Positions 1 to 6,681 of a stretch of DNA of 8,286 nucleotides are shown here, in pieces (the first letter of the stretch is position 1; the number at the start of each line of letters is the position of its first letter). The DNA comes from an uncultured Bacilli bacterium (GTDB lineage: Bacteria > Bacillota_I > Bacilli_A > RF39 > UBA660): positions 1-8,286 of the forward strand of contig CALVRQ010000112.1 in NCBI GenBank assembly GCA_944358685.1. The letters run 5' to 3'. The notes below the pieces were generated by a model. It made no database searches and was not told where the DNA came from. It saw nothing but the letters and a program-made list of their open reading frames with translations. The translations under genes and the position numbers were made by a program.

Positions 1-2
1 CA

Positions 3-173
3 CAAATTAGATTAATCCCCAATTTTTCTTATATTAGAAATCAAATTGATATTACAACAAAATATATACAAAACATGGAAAAAGCAAAATTTAATTATCT
101 ATTTAATTTCCAATATTTTCTTACTAATTACTTTAAAATTATCTTTATTATAAACTCGCCGCGTCAAAAATGA
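3..173 (+). CDS. C-terminal end of an unidentified protein (partial)
   Basis: A frame is open from the left edge for 56 codons and ends at TGA 171-173. The visible peptide is rich in Ile, Asn, Lys, Phe and Tyr and ends Asn-Ser-Pro-Arg-Gln-Lys. I recognise no domain. The other frames here close quickly, and 56 open codons are fairly unlikely by chance at this base composition, so a truncated gene is plausible. Its stop lies inside the left arm of the inverted repeat at 162-189, as expected for a gene ending at a transcript-end hairpin, and it converges on the surface protein gene. It could still be chance open sequence: there is no start, ribosome site or homology to weigh. Confidence 0.35.
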   Translation, partial: QIRLIPNFSYIRNQIDITTKYIQNMEKAKFNYLFNFQYFLTNYFKIIFIINSPRQK

Positions 174-189
174 AGAGTCATTTTTGACG
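162..189. terminator. 12-bp perfect inverted repeat between convergent genes
   Basis: CGTCAAAAATGA (162-173) is followed by the loop AGAG and the exact complement TCATTTTTGACG (178-189). It lies between the stop of the partial plus-strand frame and the end of the minus-strand surface protein gene, where a two-way terminator would sit. Neither side has a clean U-tract after the stem, so termination is only likely. A protein-binding or DGR-related cruciform is the alternative. Confidence 0.45.
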
Positions 190-215
190 GGTATCATTCT
201 AATAAAGTCCTCACA

Positions 216-235
216 GTTGTTTCTTACGAAACAAC
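216..235. repeat. 8-bp inverted repeat with 4-base loop over the surface protein stop codon
   Basis: On the coding (minus) strand the sequence is GTTGTTTC, loop GTAA, then GAAACAAC. The arms are perfect, and the loop (a GNRA-type tetraloop) contains the TAA stop. No U-tract follows, so it does not look like an intrinsic terminator. Known DGR targets carry a short hairpin or cruciform with a stem of about 8 bp and a 4-base loop just downstream of the variable repeat, needed for retrohoming. The shape fits, but this one lies about 62 bases beyond the GC-rich GTCCGCCCAG stretch, further than in the phage BPP-1 model. Confidence 0.6.
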
Positions 236-3175
236 ATATGGATCTTGCATTGTTCCTGTCCCAGTGAATGTCAGATTTTCAGTATTTAGATTGACAACTG
301 GGCGGACGCCGTAGCCAGTACTAACATTGTACCACCCAGCGAGCTCACCTGAAGAAGTCACATTAAACTCGTTAGCGACGTTCCAACTGGTGAAGTACGA
401 CGGCGTCATAGTCCAATAGTACGTACCTGTGTATAAGTAATACAAAGTATTTTGCGCGCTTGTTTTACCTCCTCCCATGCTGACTTCGTCAGCAGTAATT
501 AAGCCTACCGGCTTATCTAAACTTCCATTTCCTTTTACTGTTGTAACCGAAAATTTATCATTTGCCTGTGGACAACTCAAGCTTGGACTTGTAGTTGAAC
601 CAACCCAATTATAAAATCTTGGATAACTATACATTGTTGGTGTTACCCCATATCCATCTCCTACATATGGTGATGATTTATATGTTGATACTTGTCTATT
701 ATTACAGAATATAGTATCTTTTGATAACTTACTATCCACAGATGCCAAATTACTATCATACCAACTATCTAAATATGTTTTCATCGTACTATCTACTTCA
801 TTCGCATGAGCACCCTCATAAGATGTTGATGACCATTCTACTGCTTTTACACTCATTGAGGTAGCTGATACATATCTTTGTACATGATTAAGTCTTTGGC
901 ACGTTCCAGTATCTGAAGTACTAAAACATGTATAATATCCATCATCATTATAACTATTTCCATATTCAGTTATAGTTGCTTGAACTAAATCTCCATCTAA
1001 TTTAAATGTATTTGTATCTTCATCAAATGTATAACTTTTTCCAAAATAATATTTTGCTGATGAACTAAGTCCTGTATATGTGAATGCAACATCGGCCTCA
1101 CTTATCTGATTATCACTTGGATCTCCATACATATATCCTACATAAGCATTATCACTCCACCAATTATTAAATGCCCTTGTTGTTACCTGTCTATCACTAG
1201 AAGATTCTCCATTTGCATGTCCCTTAGTTCCATCATAAATAAGTCTTAAAGTTCCATCACCATTTATTCTAATTATTCTAAAATATTTATCAGCAAGTTT
1301 TACATAATTACCAGCCACTGCACCTCTATAATAATAACTTGTTCCATCATCATCTTGCGTTGCATACATTCCCGTACCAGAATTATCATAACTTTTAACA
1401 CTTGCTGTATAATCATATTTTGTCATCGTATACGTCTTAGCTCCAGTAGAAGAATTAGTCGTTGTACTTATATTAGCAACCTTATATAAAGTCGTACAGC
1501 CTGTACCAGTACCACCACAACTATAATAATCATTTCCATCACCAAAATTTACACTCTCTGGATCTGTTAGTTTATAACCACTCAATGTATAATATCCCGT
1601 AGTCTGATTAAAAGTATAACTATTAGATAAATTAATATATGTTGAATCACTTCTTGTAGACGTATTTGTTGCATGATTTTCACTATATACAATAGCTGGT
1701 GCTGTAACAGTAAAATCAGGTGTACCTTTATCAACAATTGCCTGTTTAGCAGCTGCTACATCAGCATTTTGCATCTCAGTAGCAATTACACAATCCGATA
1801 AATTATCTATTCCATTTTGTTTACAGAATGTTGTATATCTAATAGTTGTACTCTTAGCTTCTGATTCACTAATATTTCCAGCTGCATCTTCTACATAAGC
1901 TGTTACTAAATAATCTCCTTCATCCAAATTGGTAAATGTATAATTTGGACTATCACTTTCTACATAACTTGATCCATTATCTTTACTATAATAATATTTA
2001 ACAACTCCACTATGATTATCAGTAGCTTCTAAAGTAATTGTCATTGTATCTTCTAGAGGATCTAATGTCATATTTGTAATTGTAGGTACATCTGAATCTA
2101 CTTTATATGAATCAGTACACTTACTTATTTCATTACCTTTTCTATCAGTTACTAACACACACAACTTTTGATTATCTAAACTAGAAGCAAATTGATAAGT
2201 ACCCTTTCCTTCTGTTAAAGCTAAAGTAGTATTTGGTTCACAGTTATCACCAGATGTTACACAATATTTACTTTCAGATATACCTCCAGCATCCTTAGCC
2301 TCAATATTTATATCTAAACCTTTATACCATCCATTATTTCCTTCAACACTATCTCCTACTCCTAGTTTTAACTCTGGGGCTGTATTATCTAATGTTTCAA
2401 ACGCTTTACTCGAAAATACCACTTCACCATTCGCATCTTCAGCTTTAATATACATAGTATAATCCGTATAAGGAATCAAATTATAAATCGTATATACATT
2501 GTCCATCGTTTCATACCATTTATCATTATCAAGTGAATAATAATATTTAACTGCATTACTCGCATTTACTTCTGCCTTGACATTTTGCTCAGCTACCGTT
2601 AAATCGATTCCATTAATTGCTAAAGTATCACTAGTAGCTGTATCTGCATCAGAAAAATTAGATGAATTTCCTTTTTGTAAAAAATTTAGATACATCTCAA
2701 ATTCTATGCTGGTTAAAGGTGGTTGTGTAGTTATATCTTCATTAAACTTCATAATAACATCAAACTTTTTAGATGCACCTTGCTTAAGCTCCTCACCAGA
2801 TGTTATTCCATCAACTTTAAACTCTATAATATCTTGACTATTCATATTAATCTTTATATTATCCAAAGTTGCATCTAAACTACCTAAATTAGACACTGTA
2901 ACTTCATATGTTATCTCATCACCTGGCATATAAAAATTAGCTACCATATTCGCATTAAGCATTTCATAATTATGAGAAACATCCTCCGCACTTCCAACTT
3001 TCTGTTTTAATTGTAAATCAGTTATTTCGATATCCCACTTACTTGATATCATACTACTTCCTTTAATATCAAGTTTACTAGAAAAAGCACTATAACCTAC
3101 AGCCATAACTAAAAGTAGACATAACAACCCAGCTATTAAAAATTTCCTCGTCCTTCTTCCTCTAATATTCTTCAT
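224..3175 (-). CDS. Large surface-anchored protein with Ig/FnIII-like modules and a C-terminal FGE/C-type-lectin-like domain
   Basis: The 983-residue product starts at ATG 3175, which has AAAGG about 10 bases upstream; a frame extending to 3217 adds 14 residues without a better site. A basic N-terminus (RGRRTRK) precedes a hydrophobic segment (about 12-27) and VGYSAFSS, typical of exported Gram-positive proteins. Next come a TasA/camelysin-like beta region, two Ig/FnIII-like modules that each contain a YYYS(L/K)DN motif, and two diverged modules with SYTF near the start and a two-Cys loop (about residues 518-578 and 713-775). The segment KYFRIIRINGDGTLRLIYDG (about 630-650) and the C-terminal YYWTMTP...GVRPVVNL (919-963) resemble the FGE/C-type-lectin-like end of secreted Firmicutes proteins (DUF6273-type). 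No LPXTG motif is present; it ends DPYVVS. A role in adhesion or ligand binding is inference. The gene is divergent from the XRE regulator. Its last 120 or so bases are unusually GC-rich. Confidence 0.85.
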   Translation of the reverse strand: MKNIRGRRTRKFLIAGLLCLLLVMAVGYSAFSSKLDIKGSSMISSKWDIEITDLQLKQKVGSAEDVSHNYEMLNANMVANFYMPGDEITYEVTVSNLGSLDATLDNIKINMNSQDIIEFKVDGITSGEELKQGASKKFDVIMKFNEDITTQPPLTSIEFEMYLNFLQKGNSSNFSDADTATSDTLAINGIDLTVAEQNVKAEVNASNAVKYYYSLDNDKWYETMDNVYTIYNLIPYTDYTMYIKAEDANGEVVFSSKAFETLDNTAPELKLGVGDSVEGNNGWYKGLDINIEAKDAGGISESKYCVTSGDNCEPNTTLALTEGKGTYQFASSLDNQKLCVLVTDRKGNEISKCTDSYKVDSDVPTITNMTLDPLEDTMTITLEATDNHSGVVKYYYSKDNGSSYVESDSPNYTFTNLDEGDYLVTAYVEDAAGNISESEAKSTTIRYTTFCKQNGIDNLSDCVIATEMQNADVAAAKQAIVDKGTPDFTVTAPAIVYSENHATNTSTRSDSTYINLSNSYTFNQTTGYYTLSGYKLTDPESVNFGDGNDYYSCGGTGTGCTTLYKVANISTTTNSSTGAKTYTMTKYDYTASVKSYDNSGTGMYATQDDDGTSYYYRGAVAGNYVKLADKYFRIIRINGDGTLRLIYDGTKGHANGESSSDRQVTTRAFNNWWSDNAYVGYMYGDPSDNQISEADVAFTYTGLSSSAKYYFGKSYTFDEDTNTFKLDGDLVQATITEYGNSYNDDGYYTCFSTSDTGTCQRLNHVQRYVSATSMSVKAVEWSSTSYEGAHANEVDSTMKTYLDSWYDSNLASVDSKLSKDTIFCNNRQVSTYKSSPYVGDGYGVTPTMYSYPRFYNWVGSTTSPSLSCPQANDKFSVTTVKGNGSLDKPVGLITADEVSMGGGKTSAQNTLYYLYTGTYYWTMTPSYFTSWNVANEFNVTSSGELAGWYNVSTGYGVRPVVNLNTENLTFTGTGTMQDPYVVS
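299..421 (-). other. Variable-region-like, GC-rich end of the surface protein gene
   Basis: Residues 919-959 (YYWTMTP to GVRP) are encoded at about 52% GC (301-420), against 35-40% in the 300 bases on either side and less further upstream. The peptide aligns without gaps to the translated template repeat at 6363-6461: 10 of 33 residues match, including S-x-G-x-(V/L)-x-G and the closing V-R-P. The 10-base GTCCGCCCAG occurs in both (298-307 complement; 6453-6462). Many differences fall at non-adenine template positions (for example GTG/GTT and GGT/GGG), so this is not a direct product of that template. It may be fed by another template, be a former target, or be a homologous lectin-like fold that is not diversified. 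Confidence 0.5.
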
Positions 3176-3317
3176 TCTTTCACATCCTTTACTAAAATTT
3201 ACACTTGATAAAAGCATAATGTTAACTACGAAAACAAAAACATAACAATTTATTTTTTCCCTTCAAAAAAATTGCACTATATTATATTTATTTCCTTAGC
3301 ATATATACACTATCAAC

Positions 3318-3359
3318 CCCTATATTAGTATTATATCACAAAATATCGTTATTATAGGG
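3318..3359. promoter_or_regulatory. Imperfect 42-bp palindrome in the divergent promoter region (candidate operator)
   Basis: CCCTATATTAG (3318-3328) is mirrored by TTATTATAGGG (3349-3359), matching at 9 of 11 positions including the outer 7. The left half contains an extended -10 on the minus strand (TGATATAAT, 3338 down to 3330) facing the surface protein gene. The right arm overlaps a -10-like TATTAT (3350-3355) facing the XRE gene. Neither has a convincing -35. A second minus-strand TATAAT lies at 3286-3281. The arrangement suits a regulator, possibly the adjacent XRE protein, controlling both genes. This is inferred from position and symmetry only; the rest of the 237-base gap (3176-3412) shows nothing else. 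Confidence 0.4.
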
Positions 3360-3412
3360 CAAAATACGTATTTTTTTTATTTTACTGAGAAAATTATTTA
3401 AAGGTGAAGTAT

Positions 3413-3838
3413 ATGAAATACGAACATTTAACTTTTATTAGAAATAGATTAGGCATGTCTCAAAGAAGCTTAGCTAGCCATTTAAAAGTTTCAAAATCAA
3501 CCTATGCTAGATGGGAAACAGGAGAAAAAATCATTCCCTTATGTCACCTAATTGATTTATGTAATTTTGCAAACATATCATGTGATTACGCTCTAGGATT
3601 AACCAACAACAAACACTCATTAAAAAATAAAATTTGTCTAAACAATAAAGAAATTGGACAAAAATTAAAACAAATAAGAAAAAAAAACAACTTAACTCAA
3701 AAAGAATTTGCTAAAGCCATTAATACTACCCAATCAGTTATATCTGCATATGAAAATGGTCAAACATCAATTCAGACATCATTTCTATATGATATATGTA
3801 TAAAATATCACACCTCTGCTGACTGGATTTTAAAATAA
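3413..3838 (+). CDS. XRE/Cro-family transcriptional regulator with two helix-turn-helix domains
   Basis: The 141-residue protein consists almost entirely of two Cro/C1-type HTH domains. The first (about 5-62) has MSQRSLASHLKVSKSTYARWETG, of the usual form for recognition-helix pairs. The second (about 80-140) has LTQKEFAKAINTTQSVISAYENG. I chose ATG 3413 because AAAGGTGA lies 5 bases before it; the GTG at 3404 belongs to that ribosome site. Single-HTH regulators of this family are usually 70-110 residues, so this is a tandem duplication type able to contact two half-sites. No sensor, membrane or protease domain is visible. It is transcribed away from the surface protein gene across a shared palindrome, so autoregulation and control of that gene are likely but unproven. 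It converges on feoB. Confidence 0.88.
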   Translation: MKYEHLTFIRNRLGMSQRSLASHLKVSKSTYARWETGEKIIPLCHLIDLCNFANISCDYALGLTNNKHSLKNKICLNNKEIGQKLKQIRKKNNLTQKEFAKAINTTQSVISAYENGQTSIQTSFLYDICIKYHTSADWILK

Positions 3839-3862
3839 AAATCGGCATTATAAAACACCGAT
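3831..3862 (-). terminator. Intrinsic terminator of feoB
   Basis: Read on the minus strand, ATCGG (3862-3858) and CCGAT (3845-3841) form a 5-bp stem around a 12-base loop, followed directly by TTTTATTTTA (3840-3831). It lies 80 bases after the feoB stop and overlaps the end of the convergent XRE gene. On the plus strand no T-run follows, so it serves feoB. The stem is short, so efficiency may be modest. A 12-bp palindrome, AACATATATGTT (3897-3908), sits between it and feoB. Confidence 0.6.
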
Positions 3863-3941
3863 AATAACTATTCAACACTTTTGCACAAAGCGAAAAAACA
3901 TATATGTTACTTTTAACTAAATAGTCATAAATTTTATTCAA

Positions 3942-5972
3942 CTAACTTCCAAACAAAATTCTTATAAATAAACATAATATAATTCCTATAATAAGTGGAA
4001 TTATAAATGAAAGAAAACACCACTTCCACTTACCAGTTTCTTTTTTTATTGTCAAAATAGTTGTCAAACATGGAAAATGAAATAAAGAAAAAATCATTAC
4101 ACAAATTGCCGTAACTACACTCCAGCCATTATCTATAAAAAGTTCTTTGAGTAAAGACAAATCATTCATATCCGTAATCATCCCAAGAGACATATAACCC
4201 ATAATCATAATCGGAATAACAATCTCATTAGCCGGAAATCCTAAAATAAAAGCCACTAAAATAACTCCATCCATCCCAATAAACTCTCCAAATGGATTTA
4301 AAATCAAAGATAAAGACTTAAGTAAAGTAACCCCGTTAACACTCACATTAGATAAAATCCAAATTACTAAACCAGCCGGCGCTGATACCAAAATTGCTCT
4401 TTTTAAAACAAACCAAGTTCTATCTATTAAAGACCTAATTAAAACTTTACCTATCTGTGGTCTCCTATAAGGTGGAAGCTCCAAAGTAAACGAAGAAGGG
4501 ACACCTCTTAAAATAGTCATAGATAAAATCTTTGATACTACAAAAGTAACAACCACTCCAATTAAAATAAAAATTAATAAAATAAAAGCCCTCATTAAAC
4601 CAGAAACATTACTAGTCACTAAAAACATCGTAATTAAAGAAATCAAAAGTGGAAACCTTCCATTACATGGAACAAAACTATTAGTCAAAATAGCTATCAA
4701 TCTTTCTCTAGGCGAATCAATCACCCTAGCCCCAGTCACTCCAACCGCATTACATCCAAATCCCATAAGCATTGTTAAAGATTGTTTACCACATGATGAA
4801 CACTTTTCAAACGCCTTATCCAAATTAAATGCAATCCTAGGCAATATCCCAAAATCCTCAAGTAATGTAAAAAGAGGGAAAAATATTGCCATCGGTGGAA
4901 GCATAACAGCCACTACCCAAGCCATAACTCTATATACACCATGAACTAACAAATCAGAAAACCATAAAGGTAAATACTTGACCAAAAAATCAAATAGTAC
5001 ACTCTCAAACTGAAAAAACTTCTCATATAAAAAATCTGAAGGAATATTTGCTAAAGTAATAGTAATCCACAAAACCAAAAACAAAAGCAAAAGCATAATT
5101 GGAATTCCCGTAATTTTATTTGTCAAAATCTTATCTAAAAACCTATCTCTTTTATTATAATCCTCTTTATTATACTTAACTACCTTCTGACAAACCTCAA
5201 AACTCTTTTCATTAATCCTCTCTATCATCAAAGTCTCAATATCATCTTGATATATTCCTTTTTTTCTAAAATTATTTAAAATATCTTTTTTTATATCCTT
5301 AGCTTCTAAACTTCTCATCAAATTAGTCTTATACTTAAAATCAAAAGCATTCACAAACTCGAAATCATCTGTTAAATATCTTAAAATAACATTATCACTA
5401 TTAATTAAAACATTTGGCATAAACCTTCTCAAATCATCTATCTCATCACTTAAAAAATCATAATCAATCTTTAAATAACCTTCTTTTCTTAAATTAATTT
5501 TATTTAAAGCTATAAACAATTCATCAAACCCTTTTTTACTTCTTGCCACCATACCAACTACTGGAATACCAAGTAATAAAGAAAGTTCATCTAAATTAAC
5601 ATCAATTTTTTTCTTATTAGCCTCATCTAATAAATTAACACATAAAACTACCCTATTTGTAATTTCTAAAACCTGAAACACTAAATTCAAATTTCTCTCA
5701 AGCGCCGTCGCATCACAAACAACAACTAAACCATCATAATCCTCAAAATAAACAAAATCCCTAGTCACTTCTTCTTCTTTAGAATGTGCAAATAAAGAAT
5801 AAGTACCAGGTAAATCTTCAAATTGATACTTAACTCCATCATATATCCTAAAACCTGTCGCTCTAGCCACCGTCTTTCCAGGCCAATTACCAGTATGTTG
5901 TCTCATCCCAGTAAGACCATTAAAAATAGTACTCTTACCAACATTAGGATTTCCTATCAAACCAATCCTCAT
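3942..5972 (-). CDS. feoB: FeoB, ferrous iron transport protein with N-terminal GTPase domain
   Basis: The 676-residue membrane protein imports Fe(II) across the cytoplasmic membrane. The N-terminal G domain shows all main motifs: G1 GNPNVGKS (7-14), the G2 region GNWPGKTV (28-35), G3 DLPG (53-56) and G4 NLLD (113-116). A helical linker follows, then a membrane domain from about residue 280 with many hydrophobic segments. Two Gate-type regions carry Cys in GFGCNAVGVTGARVIDSPRE and in FVPCNGRFP, a pattern known from Firmicutes FeoB. The length is normal to slightly short. ATG 5972 follows GGGGG about 7 bases upstream, and a frame stop further up fixes the start. No feoA or feoC lies next to it. 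A candidate promoter with a palindrome over its -10 lies at 5990-6029 and a terminator at 3831-3862, so it is probably monocistronic. Confidence 0.97.
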   Translation of the reverse strand: MRIGLIGNPNVGKSTIFNGLTGMRQHTGNWPGKTVARATGFRIYDGVKYQFEDLPGTYSLFAHSKEEEVTRDFVYFEDYDGLVVVCDATALERNLNLVFQVLEITNRVVLCVNLLDEANKKKIDVNLDELSLLLGIPVVGMVARSKKGFDELFIALNKINLRKEGYLKIDYDFLSDEIDDLRRFMPNVLINSDNVILRYLTDDFEFVNAFDFKYKTNLMRSLEAKDIKKDILNNFRKKGIYQDDIETLMIERINEKSFEVCQKVVKYNKEDYNKRDRFLDKILTNKITGIPIMLLLLFLVLWITITLANIPSDFLYEKFFQFESVLFDFLVKYLPLWFSDLLVHGVYRVMAWVVAVMLPPMAIFFPLFTLLEDFGILPRIAFNLDKAFEKCSSCGKQSLTMLMGFGCNAVGVTGARVIDSPRERLIAILTNSFVPCNGRFPLLISLITMFLVTSNVSGLMRAFILLIFILIGVVVTFVVSKILSMTILRGVPSSFTLELPPYRRPQIGKVLIRSLIDRTWFVLKRAILVSAPAGLVIWILSNVSVNGVTLLKSLSLILNPFGEFIGMDGVILVAFILGFPANEIVIPIMIMGYMSLGMITDMNDLSLLKELFIDNGWSVVTAICVMIFSLFHFPCLTTILTIKKETGKWKWCFLSFIIPLIIGIILCLFIRILFGS

Positions 5973-5989
5973 ACAAACGCCCCCATATT

Positions 5990-6029
5990 ATTTCACCATA
6001 TTATATGAAATAAAAAAAGAAAGGTTCAA
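5990..6029 (-). promoter_or_regulatory. feoB promoter with overlapping palindrome
   Basis: On the minus strand, TTGAAC (6029-6024) and TATAAT (6005-6000) are 18 bases apart and would give a leader of about 20 bases before feoB. A 22-bp imperfect palindrome (5990-6011, ATTTCA ... TGAAAT) covers the -10, the usual place for a repressor site. An iron-responsive regulator such as Fur or a DtxR-type protein would make sense for feoB, but the sequence does not match a consensus I can name with certainty. Confidence 0.55.
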
Positions 6030-6055
6030 ATATTATCTTACCAAATCTAACTCAC

Positions 6056-6106
6056 TCAATTACTCACACCTTTTAATAAATGTTCTATTGTAATATCTTT
6101 TCTCAT
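6056..6106 (-). CDS. Possible 16-codon leader ORF upstream of feoB
   Basis: ATG 6106 opens a short frame (MRKDITIEHLLKGVSN, stop TGA 6058-6056). AAAAAGGAG lies about 11 bases before it, a better ribosome site than feoB has. It sits upstream of the feoB promoter, so it is not simply the feoB leader unless a longer transcript exists. The ribosome site is in the loop of an inverted repeat (6105-6114 and 6138-6147) whose arm ends at the start codon. It may be a leader peptide, the start of a decayed gene (FeoA would need about 75 residues), or chance. Confidence 0.3.
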   Translation of the reverse strand: MRKDITIEHLLKGVSN

Positions 6107-6147
6107 ACTTATACCAACTCCTTTTTATTATGAGATAGTATAAGTAT
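6105..6147. repeat. 10-bp inverted repeat around a ribosome-binding site
   Basis: ATACTTATAC (6105-6114) and GTATAAGTAT (6138-6147) are perfect complements separated by 23 bases. On the minus strand the loop holds AAAAAGGAG, and the start of the 16-codon ORF abuts the arm. The repeat could be a pair of regulator sites or an RNA hairpin. A competing short pairing (TCTCAT 6101-6106 with ATGAGA 6130-6135) exists. Confidence 0.45.
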
Positions 6148-6156
6148 ATCAAAGTA

Positions 6157-6342
6157 TTGAAAAAATCTGATAAATTTTATCAGATTTTAACTTTAACATT
6201 TTTATCAGTTTCTATATTAACATTTATAATTGATAACTTAGAAATTATTAGAAGTAAAAATTTTGATAATAACAATTATAAAAAATATTTATATATTGTT
6301 AAAATAAGAAAAGTATTAGATAGAATGTTATCTAATATTTAG
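6157..6342 (+). CDS. Doubtful 61-codon ORF, possible small membrane protein
   Basis: The frame starts at TTG 6157 (no ATG or GTG is available, and I see no ribosome site) and ends at TAG 6340-6342, about 18 bases before the template repeat. The predicted peptide has a hydrophobic stretch (ILTLTFLSVSILTFII, about residues 10-25) followed by a charged tail, which is compatible with a single-span membrane protein. Both ends overlap strong inverted repeats (6162-6188 and 6312-6339), which argues for a non-coding, structured stretch. No homology is recognised. It could be a remnant of a gene displaced when the DGR arrived. Confidence 0.2.
   Translation: MKKSDKFYQILTLTFLSVSILTFIIDNLEIIRSKNFDNNNYKKYLYIVKIRKVLDRMLSNI
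6162..6188. terminator. 13-bp perfect inverted repeat
   Basis: AAAATCTGATAAA (6162-6174) and TTTATCAGATTTT (6176-6188) are exact complements around one base; as RNA, a 10-bp stem with a 7-base loop is realistic. Runs of A before and T after would let it act as an intrinsic terminator in either direction, though it is AT-rich. It separates the feoB side from the DGR side and has no identified gene ending at it, so a recognition site is also possible. Confidence 0.45.
6312..6339 (+). repeat. Hairpin just upstream of the DGR template repeat
   Basis: AGTATTAGATA (6312-6322) pairs with TATCTAATATT (6329-6339) around the 6-base loop GAATGT; the 11-bp stem contains one G-U pair. It ends about 20 bases before the template repeat and may form the 5' boundary of the template RNA or end a transcript coming from the left. 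A second small hairpin, ATTAGG (6357-6362) with CCTAAT (6366-6371), lies at the template's own 5' edge. Confidence 0.5.
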
Positions 6343-6360
6343 GGTAAACTGAAAATATTA

Positions 6361-6467
6361 GGGCTCCTAATGCCAGTAATAGTTCCAATGCGTCCAATTT
6401 GAACAGTACTGGCCATGTCAATGGTAACAACACCGTGACCAACTCCAATGCGGTCCGCCCAGCTTCT
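6361..6467 (+). repeat. DGR template repeat (TR)
   Basis: Read from GCT 6363, this stretch encodes 35 codons and then TAA 6468-6470. Ten codons are AAT or AAC (starting at 6369, 6378, 6387, 6396, 6402, 6420, 6426, 6429, 6441 and 6447). Of 28 adenines, 27 are at codon positions 1 or 2 and only one (CCA 6459) is at position 3. The region is about 51% GC in an otherwise AT-rich surround. The peptide contains SNLNSTGHVNGNN and closes VRPAS, matching the end of C-type-lectin-fold DGR targets. The last 15 or so bases (6453-6467) lack AAY codons and include GTCCGCCCAG, as expected of the homology segment where cDNA joins the target. The left boundary is approximate; the frame is open back to 6348. 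Confidence 0.9.
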
Positions 6468-6602
6468 TAAAAAATGCGCTTATATGATTAAGGTTATATA
6501 ATAGAATTATAAGAAACAAAGTTTATCCTTGGATTTAATCCTAAAAAAGAAATAAAGATGGTTTATGCATACGTGCAGGCCTATACACTTTATTATAAAA
6601 GC

Positions 6603-6681
6603 AAAGCAGTATTGTGATATGAATTATGCTCTTCATTAAAACTTATAGAGCCATTTAATTCATATTGCTTAATACTGCTTT
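6603..6681 (+). repeat. Long three-part hairpin in the DGR spacer
   Basis: Outer stem AAAGCAGTATT (6603-6613) pairs perfectly with AATACTGCTTT (6671-6681). After a small internal loop, ATATGAATTA (6617-6626) pairs with TAATTCATAT (6656-6665). An inner GCTCT (6628-6632) pairs with AGAGC (6647-6651). In total, 26 base pairs lie in one arm. The outer arm is followed by TTAATTTTAA, so it could also attenuate transcription into the protein genes. Confidence 0.8.

Noticed and set aside
299..421. Direct template/variable repeat pair between 6361-6467 and the surface protein gene
   Set aside because: DGR products differ from the template only at adenines. Here many C, G and T positions differ (GTG/GTT, GGT/GGG, TTG/GTG and others) even in the best ungapped codon alignment, so they are homologous at most.
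2577..2837. 86-codon plus-strand frame
   Set aside because: It lies entirely within and antisense to the surface protein gene, with no ribosome site or recognisable domain; shadow frame.
3738..3941. 67-codon minus-strand frame
   Set aside because: It overlaps the XRE gene end and the feoB terminator, with a peptide lacking any family pattern; shadow frame.
5823..6008. 61-codon plus-strand frame
   Set aside because: It is antisense to the conserved GTPase motifs of feoB and its promoter; shadow frame.
5973..6156. feoA gene or an iron/NiCo-type riboswitch upstream of feoB
   Set aside because: No frame of FeoA length exists here, and the GC-rich conserved stretches of a NiCo-type riboswitch are absent from this AT-rich leader.
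6361..6470. CRISPR or tandem repeat origin for the repetitive AAT/AAC pattern
   Set aside because: There are no equal-length repeats or spacers; the periodicity is codon-based and fits a DGR template.
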